64,000 nt of DNA. Origin: Clostridium sp. LS (GTDB taxonomy: Bacteria; Bacillota; Clostridia; Clostridiales; Clostridiaceae). The notes beneath the pieces were generated by a model that was not told the DNA's origin, did not search any database, and worked only from the letters and a program-made list of their open reading frames with translations. A program made the translations under genes and the position numbers. The stretch covers positions 62,001-126,000 of the forward strand of contig NZ_AUUU01000051.1 in the NCBI RefSeq assembly GCF_002760435.1, read 5' to 3'. This document shows positions 27,833 to 36,165 of this stretch, piece by piece (the first letter of the stretch is position 1; each line of letters starts with the position of its first letter).

Positions 27833-28516
27833 TTAAGTATTCTCCTTTACTTTCTTCTTTTTTTCATTAATTTCGTAATAGTGAGAATAATTAGTTTTCT
27901 TTTTACTTACTTTATTTATAACTAGCCCTATTATGTGTGCCCCTACTCTATTTAATAAATTTTTTGCTTCTTTTACAGATTCAATTTTACTTTCACCTGC
28001 TAGAACAACGAGAATTGTTCCGTCTACTTTTGTTGATAAAATTTGACCATCAGTAAAAGCATCTAATGGCGGGCTATCTAAAATAATTATGTCATATTCC
28101 TCCTTAAGCCTTTCTAATAAATCACTCATTGTTGTAGAGCTAATCATTTCGGATGGATTAGGCGGTATTTTTCCACTTGGTAATATATGCAGGTTAGATT
28201 TATATTCCTGAATTGCATTTTCTAATGTTTCTTTTCCTATCATAACTTCTGAAAATCCACATAAATTAGATATATTAAATTTTTTATGAATTGATGGTTT
28301 TCTTAAGTCGCAGTCTATTATAATTACCTTTTTTCCGTTTTGTGCAAATGATAATGCTAAATTTCCTGATACTGTTGACTTTCCTTCTTGGGGATTAGCA
28401 CTTGTAACAACAACGCTTCTTATTTCTTTATCAACAGAAGAATATTGTATGTTTGTTCTAAGTGTTCTATATGATTCTGCTTCTATTGATTGAGGTTTTT
28501 CTTCAACTACAAGCAT
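27833..28516 (-). CDS. Bacterial tyrosine kinase (CpsD/CapB type)
   Basis: 227-aa cytoplasmic BY-kinase that controls polymer length and assembly with the Wzz-type partner encoded just upstream. Walker A SANPQEGKST (39-48), Walker A' IIDCD (66-70), Walker B IIILDSPP (143-150). The C-terminal tyrosine cluster is short: Y210, Y213 and Y214 in NYSHYYE. The frame extends to 28549, but the ATG at 28516 has GAGAGGAG eight bases before it and removes an overlap with the neighbour. Start and length match CpsD. Confidence 0.92.
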   Translation of the reverse strand: MLVVEEKPQSIEAESYRTLRTNIQYSSVDKEIRSVVVTSANPQEGKSTVSGNLALSFAQNGKKVIIIDCDLRKPSIHKKFNISNLCGFSEVMIGKETLENAIQEYKSNLHILPSGKIPPNPSEMISSTTMSDLLERLKEEYDIIILDSPPLDAFTDGQILSTKVDGTILVVLAGESKIESVKEAKNLLNRVGAHIIGLVINKVSKKKTNYSHYYEINEKKKKVKENT

Positions 28517-28530
28517 TTTTTTCACTCCTC

Positions 28531-29208
28531 TCACTTTTTTTCTCCACAAGGTATCATTCCTATTACAGGAAGTTCAAGTAATTTTTCGGTTTGCTCCTTT
28601 GATTTTAGGGTATCATCCATATATTCCTTTAGTAATGCTATTGCACACCCTAACATTAATCCTGCCACAAAAGATATTGCAATATTTTTCACTTTATTTG
28701 GGCTTACCGGATTTTCCGGTAATTCAGGGCTTTCTACAATTTTTACTGTTCCATTTGGTATAAGTTCTTTTGAGTTATTTATGAATTCATCTATAACTGC
28801 TACTAATATATCCTTTGATAAGTTTTTATCTTTATTTTTATAGCTTATTTCTAGGATTTGCGTGTCTGCACTAGGGTTTACTTCTAAATTATTAATTACA
28901 TCAGAATATCCTACATCAAAATTATTTTTATAAATTGCATTTTCAATTAAGTCTTTAGTTTTTATTAATTCAGAATATGTTTTTAATAATTTTTGATACA
29001 TTTGAACATCATTATTATTATAATTTGGATCATTAGTTTGTTCTTTTCCTATAAAAACTTTAGCGTTAACCTCATACACAGGCTTAAGGAGAAAAAAACT
29101 GATTAGTGCTGTAGATAAAGTTATAACAAATGTTGTCACTAATATGATTTTCCATCGATTTTTTAGAACCATAAGAATATCCTGAACTTTTACGTCCATT
29201 TCTTCCAT
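28531..29208 (-). CDS. Wzz-domain chain-length / BY-kinase modulator (CpsC/CapA type)
   Basis: About 225 aa with two membrane helices, near residues 20-42 (WKIILVTTFVITLSTALISFF) and 175-195 (IAISFVAGLMLGCAIALL), flanking an extracellular domain. The proline-rich PENPVSPNKVK before the second helix is the Wzz signature. The cytoplasmic tail activates the kinase encoded 14 bases downstream. The ATG at 29208 is preferred (AGAGGG 6 bases upstream) over 29214. Together with the kinase it regulates Wzy polymer length. Confidence 0.9.
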   Translation of the reverse strand: MEEMDVKVQDILMVLKNRWKIILVTTFVITLSTALISFFLLKPVYEVNAKVFIGKEQTNDPNYNNNDVQMYQKLLKTYSELIKTKDLIENAIYKNNFDVGYSDVINNLEVNPSADTQILEISYKNKDKNLSKDILVAVIDEFINNSKELIPNGTVKIVESPELPENPVSPNKVKNIAISFVAGLMLGCAIALLKEYMDDTLKSKEQTEKLLELPVIGMIPCGEKK

Positions 29209-29245
29209 ACTCATCCCTCTTTCTTTACTTAATTTATTTTTAATG

Positions 29246-30292
29246 TTAAATAATCTCTTTATAATCTTTGAGATTTACCACATAATCTTTATTTACAATA
29301 AAAATGTTTTTCTCAGTTTCAAGTATCATAGTATCTTTTAACCCTATCATTATTAGTTTTTTTTCATTGTTTATTACAATGTTAGATTTTGATTCTATGA
29401 CTTTAACATTTTTATCAAAAATATTATTATTCACATCTTTTTTTCTGTATCTCTCTACAGCATTCCAGGTACCTACATCATCCCAGCCAATGTCACATGG
29501 AATAGTGTAAATATTACTATCCTTCTCTAATACTGCATAGTCTATTGAAATTTCTTGACATTTACAGTAATTGTCATTTATTAAATTTTGAAGTTTTTCT
29601 TCTTTTACAGTCTCTATTTCATGCAATTTTTCATATATATCTGAACTATACATTTTAATCTTATTTAGCATATTATCTATACTCCACAAGAACATACCAG
29701 CATTCCATAAATATCTGCCTTCACTTAAGTACTGTTCAGCATTTTCCTTACTGGGCTTTTCCACAAAGTGCTCTACATTTATAACATTATAGTTATCTAT
29801 TGTTCTTACTATCTCATTACATTTTATATATCCAAAACCTGTTTCTGCTCTAGATGGAGTTATTCCAAGTACTAAGGTTGCTTTTTTATTCTCTATAATT
29901 AATTTATTTGAAGCTTGAAGAATACTTCTAAATTCATCTTCATCTCTAATCAAATGATCTGAAGCCAATACTACCATATTAGCATCACCAAAGTAACGTT
30001 TTATTACCAAAGCTGATAATGTTATACATGGTGCTGTATTTCTACCCTCCGGCTCTATTATGATATTTCTTGCAGGCAGTTCTGGTAACTGTGCCATAAC
30101 CATGTCTACATACTTTTGAGCAGTACAAACGAATATTCTTTCTATAGGAATAATTGGTTTTATTCTATTTACAGTCATTTGAATCATACTATTATTACCA
30201 ATTAAGTTTAAAAATTGTTTGGGTTTTTCTTCTGTTGATAAAGGCCAAAACCTAGTTCCTTTCCCCCCAGCCAGTATTAATGCACATAACAT
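29246..30292 (-). CDS. manC: Mannose-1-phosphate guanylyltransferase
   Basis: Makes GDP-mannose from mannose-1-phosphate and GTP. The pyrophosphorylase loop is LILAGGKGTRFWPLS (6-20); FVEKPSKENAEQYL, WNAGMFLW and the PCDIGWDDVGTW motif are the GMP signatures. At 348 aa it has only the nucleotidyltransferase domain plus a short C-terminal part, without the type II isomerase domain of longer enzymes, so phosphomannose isomerase and phosphomannomutase must lie elsewhere. It supplies the GDP-mannose dehydrogenase at 17311. Confidence 0.92.
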   Translation of the reverse strand: MLCALILAGGKGTRFWPLSTEEKPKQFLNLIGNNSMIQMTVNRIKPIIPIERIFVCTAQKYVDMVMAQLPELPARNIIIEPEGRNTAPCITLSALVIKRYFGDANMVVLASDHLIRDEDEFRSILQASNKLIIENKKATLVLGITPSRAETGFGYIKCNEIVRTIDNYNVINVEHFVEKPSKENAEQYLSEGRYLWNAGMFLWSIDNMLNKIKMYSSDIYEKLHEIETVKEEKLQNLINDNYCKCQEISIDYAVLEKDSNIYTIPCDIGWDDVGTWNAVERYRKKDVNNNIFDKNVKVIESKSNIVINNEKKLIMIGLKDTMILETEKNIFIVNKDYVVNLKDYKEII

Positions 30293-30741
30293 ATTTTCAC
30301 CACCATTTATTTTTTTAGAACTCTTCCAACTTCACATATTTTCGAATTAATATATAATTTATAATCTTTAAAGCCTTTGGAATTCTTAGAACTTCAAATA
30401 TTATACTTTTCATTTACTTTACATAGTTACATACTTATGTATATTCTATTATTTTCATTTTAGAATTCGTTACATAAAAATCTTAAAATTTTATGTGACA
30501 AATAATATGATATACCTTTGAATAATCCCAACAATTTTAATCCCTCATTAATTCAATTAGAATTAATGTCATGCCCTTAAAAGCATGACATTAATAAATT
30601 TAATTATAAAAAATCCCTTTAGTAAAAGTTTTTGCCTTGCCTTAAAGTAAATTGATATAGTTTTCATTAATTCAATCTGGCTTACAGAACTATAATTTTG
30701 TTCTTATAAACAACACTATTATTTATAAATATATTATGAGT
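30293..30741. other. Intergenic region between manC and the priming transferase gene
   Basis: 449 bases. A perfect hairpin at 30562-30595 probably ends the priming-transferase transcript. A 32-codon minus-strand ORF (30315-30413) has no proper ribosome binding site and is not called. No clear promoter pair was found, although manC must start here if the hairpin terminates. Confidence 0.4.
30562..30595 (-). terminator. Hairpin downstream of the priming transferase gene
   Basis: Perfect 13-base arms (attaatgtcatgc / gcatgacattaat) with an 8-base loop. No strong U-tract follows on the minus strand, so termination may be partial. Confidence 0.5.
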
Positions 30742-31395
30742 TTAACTTGCATGCTCATCACCAAATAATACAAAGAAAGTTCTTATTACTAACTTTATAT
30801 CAAGTAATGTTCCTCTTTCTTTAACATATTTTAAATCAAGCTTCATCCAATCCTCGAATTGAATATCATTCCTTCCTGATACTTGCCAATAGCAAGTTAA
30901 CCCTGGTTTTACTTTAAGTCTCTCCAACATCCATGGAGAAAACTTTTCTACTTCCTTTGGTAAAGACGGCCTTGGACCAACCAAACTCATATCACCTTTT
31001 AATACATTTATAAGTTGTGGTAGTTCATCTACACTTGTACGTCTTATAAATTTTCCTATCTTGGTTACTCTCGGATCGTTCTTTATTTTAAACATAGGAC
31101 CATTCATCTCGTTCTGCTTCAATAATTTTTCCTTATATTTCTCTGCATCAACTATCATGGATCTAAATTTATACATTTTAAATTTTTCTCCATTTAATCC
31201 AACTCTCTCTTGAGAAAAAAATACTGGTCCTTTAGATTCGATTTTTATTGCAATAGCAACAATAACTAATATAGGCAGTAGCATTATCAATCCAAATATT
31301 GATGCAATTATATCTATTAATCTTTTTGTGAACTCATACAGCTTTTTCGGATTTTTATTTATAAATTCTCCTGTTTTAATATTTAATTCCTGCAT
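30742..31395 (-). CDS. Undecaprenyl-phosphate sugar phosphotransferase (initiating transferase)
   Basis: Monotopic phosphoglycosyl transferase of 217 aa that attaches the first sugar-1-phosphate to undecaprenyl phosphate on the cytoplasmic membrane face. One hydrophobic helix (IIASIFGLIMLLPILVIVAIAI) at residues about 28-50, then VFFSQERVGLNGEKFKMYKFRSM, the catalytic Asp-Glu in RTSVDELPQLINVLKGDMS, and VGPRPSLP. It is the short form without the multi-span WbaP N-terminal region. It is the only priming enzyme in the window, so both Wzx/Wzy loci may depend on it (inference). Confidence 0.93.
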   Translation of the reverse strand: MQELNIKTGEFINKNPKKLYEFTKRLIDIIASIFGLIMLLPILVIVAIAIKIESKGPVFFSQERVGLNGEKFKMYKFRSMIVDAEKYKEKLLKQNEMNGPMFKIKNDPRVTKIGKFIRRTSVDELPQLINVLKGDMSLVGPRPSLPKEVEKFSPWMLERLKVKPGLTCYWQVSGRNDIQFEDWMKLDLKYVKERGTLLDIKLVIRTFFVLFGDEHAS

Positions 31396-31533
31396 TTATC
31401 TCCCCCACATTATATTGATAAGAATATCTTTGCATTTTGTGCATAGAAAAAATTCTGTCTAATAAATAATATTTAATGAAGAATTTATATTAATTAATAC
31501 ACATTGCAAAATAATATTCAATTATATACCGTT

Positions 31534-31552
31534 AACTTGTCTAAGATAAGTT
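31534..31552 (-). promoter_or_regulatory. Palindrome next to a -10 box, possible operator
   Basis: The 19-base near-palindrome aacttgtctaagataagtt lies 8 bases upstream (minus-strand sense) of TATAAT at 31526-31521 and about 140 bases before the priming transferase. It would cover the spacer and -35 region, where no good -35 is visible, suggesting regulator-dependent expression. Seen once only. Confidence 0.25.
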
Positions 31553-31788
31553 TTTTGTATTTTTAAAATAGTTACTAGATTATCAATCCTTTATAATAAA
31601 ATTAATAACAATAAAGTATATTTATATTTCAATGATTTTATGATACAAATTGTATAATTTTACCAATAAATCAACTCATAAAATCCTAATTTTTCTCCAT
31701 AAAATCATATTTCAATATATTAAGAAATATCTTTCACTACTGACTAAAATCATTACTAAAGCAATTAAATTGAATCTACTATTTTTAC

Positions 31789-31833
31789 AAAGTATCTAAA
31801 TAAAGATGCTGGTAATCTTTATTTAGATACTTT
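31789..31833 (-). terminator. Strong terminator downstream of the 72-aa membrane protein gene
   Basis: Perfect 18-base arms (aaagtatctaaataaaga and its complement) with a 9-base loop, flanked by A/T runs on both sides. It lies 92 bases after the stop of the 31926 gene. Confidence 0.8.
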
Positions 31834-31925
31834 CTTTTATATAATTAAAATAATAGTCCTGAACAATAATATTAAATTTCTTTAAAGTATAATTCCTACT
31901 TTCTTCTATTGCAATTTTTTCTTTT

Positions 31926-32144
31926 TCATTTCCTATCAATTAAAAGATACGATCCACCGACAGCTCCAATTACACCTAAAAATGCTCCACTAAATTGTAA
32001 ATATTCGTATGCATTTGTTTTGTTTTTAAATAACCAAAATACTATATCCTTTAGAAAACCAACATGAATTACCAAAATAGGCATAATTAAAATAATAAGA
32101 GAAAATATAATCAGCATGGAGATTAATTTACTTTTTGATGGCAT
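31926..32144 (-). CDS. Small two-span membrane protein of unknown function
   Basis: 72 aa. Two hydrophobic helices, about 8-29 (ISMLIIFSLIILIMPILVIHV) and 48-68 (YLQFSGAFLGVIGAVGGSYLL), joined by a loop with KNKTNAYEY and ending in DRK. The ribosome binding site is excellent (AGGAGGG, 8 bases before ATG) and a strong terminator follows, so it is very likely a real gene. No family is recognised with certainty. It stands between the priming transferase and rfbB with its own spacing on both sides. Confidence 0.75.
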   Translation of the reverse strand: MPSKSKLISMLIIFSLIILIMPILVIHVGFLKDIVFWLFKNKTNAYEYLQFSGAFLGVIGAVGGSYLLIDRK

Positions 32145-32282
32145 TATTGCTTCCCTCCTAAAACATTATAATTACATTATATGAAGATAATAATATTTGG
32201 TTCATATTTTAATCAATTAATGCCTATAAGCTTCATTAAAATTTAGTTAAATATTCATTATAATTTCGCTTATATACACGTA

Positions 32283-32314
32283 AGACAGGCTTCTAATAAA
32301 TCGAAAGCCTGTCT
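32283..32314 (-). terminator. Hairpin downstream of rfbB
   Basis: Inverted repeat agacaggctt / aagcctgtct with a 12-base loop, 24 bases after the rfbB stop. The U-tract on the minus strand is weak (TACGTGTATATAAG), so it may be a leaky terminator. Confidence 0.5.
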
Positions 32315-32337
32315 GTCCATTGATCCTTAAGTCAATT

Positions 32338-33390
32338 TTACGCTTTATACATATCTTCATAATATTTTTGATAATTACCTGAAGTCACATTTTTCATCCA
32401 TTCCTGATTATCTAAATACCATTTTATAGTTTTCTTAATTCCAATTTCAAAAGTAGTTTCTGGATACCAACCCAACTCTTTTCTTATCTTATCAGGTGCT
32501 ATTCCATATCTTTTATCATGTCCTTTTCTATCTTCAACAAATTTAATTAATTTTTCAGTTACTTTCTGATCTAAGTTTTCATTTATATAAGCTATAACAG
32601 TTTTTACTATTTGAATATTAGTTCTTTCATTATGACCTCCAACATTATAAACTTCCCCTACTCTTCCATTATTAATTACCATATCGATTGCCTTTGCATG
32701 ATCTTCTACATATAACCAATCTCTTATATTCATTCCATCTCCATATACAGGTAAATCTCTGTGTTTCAAGCAGTTATTGATTAAAAGTGGAATTAGTTTT
32801 TCTGGAAATTGAAATGGACCATAATTATTTGAACATCTTGTAATATTTATCGGTATTTTATACGTATCATAGTAAGCTTTAACCATTAAATCTGATGCAG
32901 CTTTGCTTGCTGAGTATGGACTATGTGGGGCTAGTGGAGTAGTTTCAGTAAAAAATCCCTCTAAACCTAAGGATCCATATACTTCATCTGTTGAAACATG
33001 AAGAAACTTGACATTATCTTTAAATGCATCTTTTAATTTCCAAGCATCCTTAGCACAATTAAGCATATTGACAGTTCCAACTACATTTGTTTGAGCAAAT
33101 ATCTCTGGCTCTTTTATGCTTCTATCAACATGTGATTCTGCTGCAAAATGAACAACATAATTTATATTATATTTTTCAAAAAGGCTTGATACTAATCCTT
33201 TGTTACAAATGTCTCCTTGAACAAATTCATATCTATCATCATTTTCAATTGATTTAAGGTTTTCTAGATTTCCGGCATAAGTCAATTTATCTAAGTTAAT
33301 TATTTTTATATCTTTATATTTATTAAGCATATATAATATAAAATTTGATCCAATAAATCCTGCTCCACCTGTAACTAAATATAATTTCAT
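32338..33390 (-). CDS. rfbB: dTDP-glucose 4,6-dehydratase
   Basis: Short-chain dehydrogenase-type enzyme forming dTDP-4-keto-6-deoxyglucose. NAD motif TGGAGFIGSN (7-16), HFAAESHVDRSI, STDEVYGSLG with the catalytic Thr-Asp-Glu, and YSASKAASD with the YxxxK pair. NYGPFQFPEKLIP and RDWLYVEDHAKAI are diagnostic for RfbB/RmlB. Start ATG 33390 has GAGGGG eight bases upstream; 33393 and 33399 are alternatives. Last gene of the A-C-D-B rhamnose operon. Its product may also feed the DegT aminotransferase at 5445. Confidence 0.95.
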   Translation of the reverse strand: MKLYLVTGGAGFIGSNFILYMLNKYKDIKIINLDKLTYAGNLENLKSIENDDRYEFVQGDICNKGLVSSLFEKYNINYVVHFAAESHVDRSIKEPEIFAQTNVVGTVNMLNCAKDAWKLKDAFKDNVKFLHVSTDEVYGSLGLEGFFTETTPLAPHSPYSASKAASDLMVKAYYDTYKIPINITRCSNNYGPFQFPEKLIPLLINNCLKHRDLPVYGDGMNIRDWLYVEDHAKAIDMVINNGRVGEVYNVGGHNERTNIQIVKTVIAYINENLDQKVTEKLIKFVEDRKGHDKRYGIAPDKIRKELGWYPETTFEIGIKKTIKWYLDNQEWMKNVTSGNYQKYYEDMYKA

Positions 33391-33406
33391 CATCTTCACC
33401 CCTCAC

Positions 33407-34288
33407 TTATTTATCTATCCTATATATGAACGACTTTATAGCATCCTGCCAATTCCTCATTTCATCACCAACAGTATTCCTAAGCATCATATTATCAAGA
33501 GATGAATATTCAGGCCGCCTTGTTGGACTTTCGTATTCATCTGATGAACAAGGTTTAACAATGCAATTTTCTCCAGAGAGCTCAATGATCTTTTTAGCGA
33601 ATTCATACCAGCTGCATTCTCCTTTACCTGTACAATGATATAACCCATACTCTTCTGTCTCAATTAACTTTAGTATATGATATGCTAAGTCATTTGCATG
33701 AGTAGGATTTCCCCTTTGATCATTAACAACATTAATAACGTCCTTCTCTTTTCCGAGCCTTCTCATTGTATAAACAAAATTATGACCTGCATATCCATAT
33801 AGCCAAGCTGTTCTTACTATAAAATACTTTGAGGAAAATTCTCTTACATAATTTTCCCCCAAAAGTTTAGTTTTACCATAAACACTATATGGTGCTGTTA
33901 AATCATACTCAGTTAATGGTCTATTTGCAACTCCGCTAAATACGTAATCAGTTGATACTTGTACTAATTTAGCAGCTATTTCCTCACAAGCAATTGCTAG
34001 ATTTCTAGGTCCAATTGAATTTACTTTAAATGCAAAATCTTCATTACCTTCGCAACCATCAACATTAGTTGCTGCTGCACAATTTATCACTACTTCAGGT
34101 CTTAAGTTATTTAACAATTTTTTTACTTCATTTAAATTTGTTATATCAAGTTCATCCACATCAAGTGCTATAACCTCTGATCCTTTAATAACATCAGAAA
34201 TTTCTCCTATTTCAGCTCTTCCGTTTTTAATAATACTTTGAAGTTCATTACCTAATTGACCTTTCGAACCAGTAATTAATATCTTCAT
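33407..34288 (-). CDS. rfbD: dTDP-4-dehydrorhamnose reductase
   Basis: Last step of dTDP-L-rhamnose synthesis. N-terminal ITGSKGQLGNEL (5-16), VINCAAATNVDGCE, STDYVFSG and YGKTKLLGENYV (YxxxK) identify RmlD. RTAWLYGYAGHNFVYTM and YHCTGKGECSWYEFA are family motifs. 293 aa, normal length. Eight and seven bases separate it from its neighbours in the rfbA-C-D-B operon. Confidence 0.95.
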   Translation of the reverse strand: MKILITGSKGQLGNELQSIIKNGRAEIGEISDVIKGSEVIALDVDELDITNLNEVKKLLNNLRPEVVINCAAATNVDGCEGNEDFAFKVNSIGPRNLAIACEEIAAKLVQVSTDYVFSGVANRPLTEYDLTAPYSVYGKTKLLGENYVREFSSKYFIVRTAWLYGYAGHNFVYTMRRLGKEKDVINVVNDQRGNPTHANDLAYHILKLIETEEYGLYHCTGKGECSWYEFAKKIIELSGENCIVKPCSSDEYESPTRRPEYSSLDNMMLRNTVGDEMRNWQDAIKSFIYRIDK

Positions 34289-34295
34289 ATTTCTA

Positions 34296-34886
34296 CTACA
34301 CCTCTTTAGGACAATTATTATATTCTGGATATTGACTTAAATCTATTGCCTTTAAATTTGGATTATTTTTATCCTTTTCTGATAAAATTATATTTCCTAT
34401 TCCCTCTATTGGCCATTCTATGTTAATAACTGGATCATTCCACATAATTCCGCACTCATATTCTGGTGAATAAAAATTTGTACACTTATAATTAAATATA
34501 GCTTCATCTGAAAGTACTAGAAATCCATGGGCAAAGCCCTCGGGAATATAAAATAATTTTTTATTTTCCTCACTTAAAATAACACCTTCCCATTTACCGT
34601 AAGTTTTTGAACCAATTCTAAGGTCAACAGCCACATCAAATACTTTACCTCTAGTTACCCTTACTAATTTTCCCTGGCTATTTTTTTTCTGGAAATGAAG
34701 TCCTCTTAAAACCCCTTTAGTTGATCTTGACTCATTATCTTGTACAAATGTCATATTAAGTCCAAATTCTGAAAACTGCTTCATGTTATGAGTTTCCATA
34801 AAGTAACCTCTACTATCACCAAAAATTCTAGGCTCTATTATATAGGCCCCATCCAATTTTGTAGCATTGAAATTAAAATTCCCCAT
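34296..34886 (-). CDS. rfbC: dTDP-4-dehydrorhamnose 3,5-epimerase
   Basis: Cupin-fold epimerase of 196 aa, slightly longer than average. RGYFMETHN, the KGVLRGLHFQ motif with the catalytic His, KVFDVAVDLRIGSKTYGKW and IPEGFAHGFLVLSDEA are RmlC signatures. Ribosome binding site AGAGGTG. Part of the rfbA-C-D-B operon. Confidence 0.95.
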   Translation of the reverse strand: MGNFNFNATKLDGAYIIEPRIFGDSRGYFMETHNMKQFSEFGLNMTFVQDNESRSTKGVLRGLHFQKKNSQGKLVRVTRGKVFDVAVDLRIGSKTYGKWEGVILSEENKKLFYIPEGFAHGFLVLSDEAIFNYKCTNFYSPEYECGIMWNDPVINIEWPIEGIGNIILSEKDKNNPNLKAIDLSQYPEYNNCPKEV

Positions 34887-34909
34887 AATTCACCTCTTAG
34901 TTAATATTA

Positions 34910-35806
34910 TTAGACTTCGTGATTTAATTTCTGCAATTCAACTTCTTCTACTATATCTATTAAATACTTACCATACCCAGTTTTCATTAGTGGCTTCGCA
35001 AGTTTAATAACTTGTTCTGAAGTTATCCAGCCTTGTCTGTAAGTTATTTCTTCAAGGCATGCTATATAGGTTCCTTGTGTACTTTGTACAGCCTCTACAA
35101 AATTTGCTGCTTGCAGCATAGACGCATGAGTTCCCGTATCAAGCCATGCCATTCCTCTTCCTAATAATTGAACCTTTAAGGTTGCTTCATTCATATAACA
35201 TTTGTTTAAGTCAGTTATTTCAAGTTCTCCTCTTGCAGATGGTTTTAACTCCTTAGCTTTTTTAACCACCGAATTATCATAAAAGTAGAGCCCTGGTACT
35301 GCATATTTTGACTTTGGATTTTCAGGCTTTTCTTCTAAGGAAATTACTTTTCCGGTATCATCAAATTCAACTACTCCAAAAGACTTTGGATTTTGAACAT
35401 AATAACCAAATATATAAGCTCCATTTTCTAAACTTGCAGCTTTTCTCAGATGCTCAGAAAAGCTCTGACCATAAAAAATGTTATCTCCAAGCACCATTGC
35501 CACCTTATCCTTACCAATAAATTCTTCCCCTATTATGAAAGCTTCTGCAAGTCCATTAGGATTTTCCTGAATAGCATATTCAATATTCAACCCTAATTCT
35601 TGTCCATCTTTAAATAATTCTTTAAAATTTATTATATCTCTTGGAGTTGATATAATTAGAATATCTTTTATTCCCGCAAGTATTAAAACCGACATTGGAT
35701 AATAAATCATTGGTTTATCATATATTGGCACCATTTGTTTTGACATTGCTTTAGTTACTGGGTATAGGCGCGTACCTGAACCGCCTGCTAGAATAATTCC
35801 TTTCAT
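34910..35806 (-). CDS. rfbA: Glucose-1-phosphate thymidylyltransferase
   Basis: First enzyme of dTDP-rhamnose synthesis. [16 protein letters not shown] and [17 protein letters not shown] at the N-terminus, [19 protein letters not shown] and [10 protein letters not shown] are typical of RmlA. The frame opens at 35818, but the Met at 35806 (MKGIILAGG) gives the conserved N-terminus and a usable GGA 12 bases upstream. First gene of the operon; the 217 bases to the next hairpin must hold its promoter unless transcription enters from locus A. Confidence 0.95.
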   Translation of the reverse strand: MKGIILAGGSGTRLYPVTKAMSKQMVPIYDKPMIYYPMSVLILAGIKDILIISTPRDIINFKELFKDGQELGLNIEYAIQENPNGLAEAFIIGEEFIGKDKVAMVLGDNIFYGQSFSEHLRKAASLENGAYIFGYYVQNPKSFGVVEFDDTGKVISLEEKPENPKSKYAVPGLYFYDNSVVKKAKELKPSARGELEITDLNKCYMNEATLKVQLLGRGMAWLDTGTHASMLQAANFVEAVQSTQGTYIACLEEITYRQGWITSEQVIKLAKPLMKTGYGKYLIDIVEEVELQKLNHEV

Positions 35807-36165
35807 ATTAACTATCATTCCTTTCCCTATGCTTAAGACACAAAATTTAATTAAATATATTGATCAACATGTGTCGAATACCTTACTAAGTTTACATAAC
35901 AACTTGATATTTATATAAATATATGGATGTAACTATATCTTATATAATATGTATATTTTCTACTTTAGATTCATATTGGGGTATATGCCACTTTATAATT
36001 CATATAAAATTTAAAATATATAAAAGCAAGCTTTTTGAGAATGAAAAGCTTGCTTCCTAATTGATATTTTTAATCACAATTATAAGTATTATATTATCAA
36101 GTCATTATAATTGTCCCCTATTTTGACCGTATATTAAAATTTGGTATTCACCCAAATCTAAGTTT
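35807..36165. other. Intergenic region between polysaccharide locus A and the rfb operon
   Basis: 359 bases with no ORF. A strong terminator at 36024-36055 and a weaker inverted repeat at 36076-36114 (acaattataa / ttataattgt) follow the last gene of locus A. The rest presumably carries the rfbA promoter; TTGTTA with TATTCG at 16 bases is the best pair seen and is weak. Confidence 0.4.
36024..36055 (-). terminator. Terminator at the end of polysaccharide locus A
   Basis: Perfect 12-base arms aagcaagctttt / aaaagcttgctt with an 8-base loop, followed on the minus strand by a TTTATATATTTTAAATTTTA tail. Confidence 0.8.

Larger units (their letters stand above)
31396..31925. other. Intergenic region upstream of the priming transferase gene
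   Basis: 530 bases, very AT-rich, no convincing ORF. A TATAAT (minus strand, 31521-31526) lies next to an imperfect palindrome at 31534-31552 (aacttgtctaagataagtt), a possible promoter with operator. A terminator at 31789-31833 ends the upstream 72-aa gene transcript. Confidence 0.4.

Noticed and set aside
30315-30413. 32-codon minus-strand ORF upstream of manC
   Set aside because: No proper ribosome binding site, no terminator and no recognisable composition; likely chance in AT-rich DNA.
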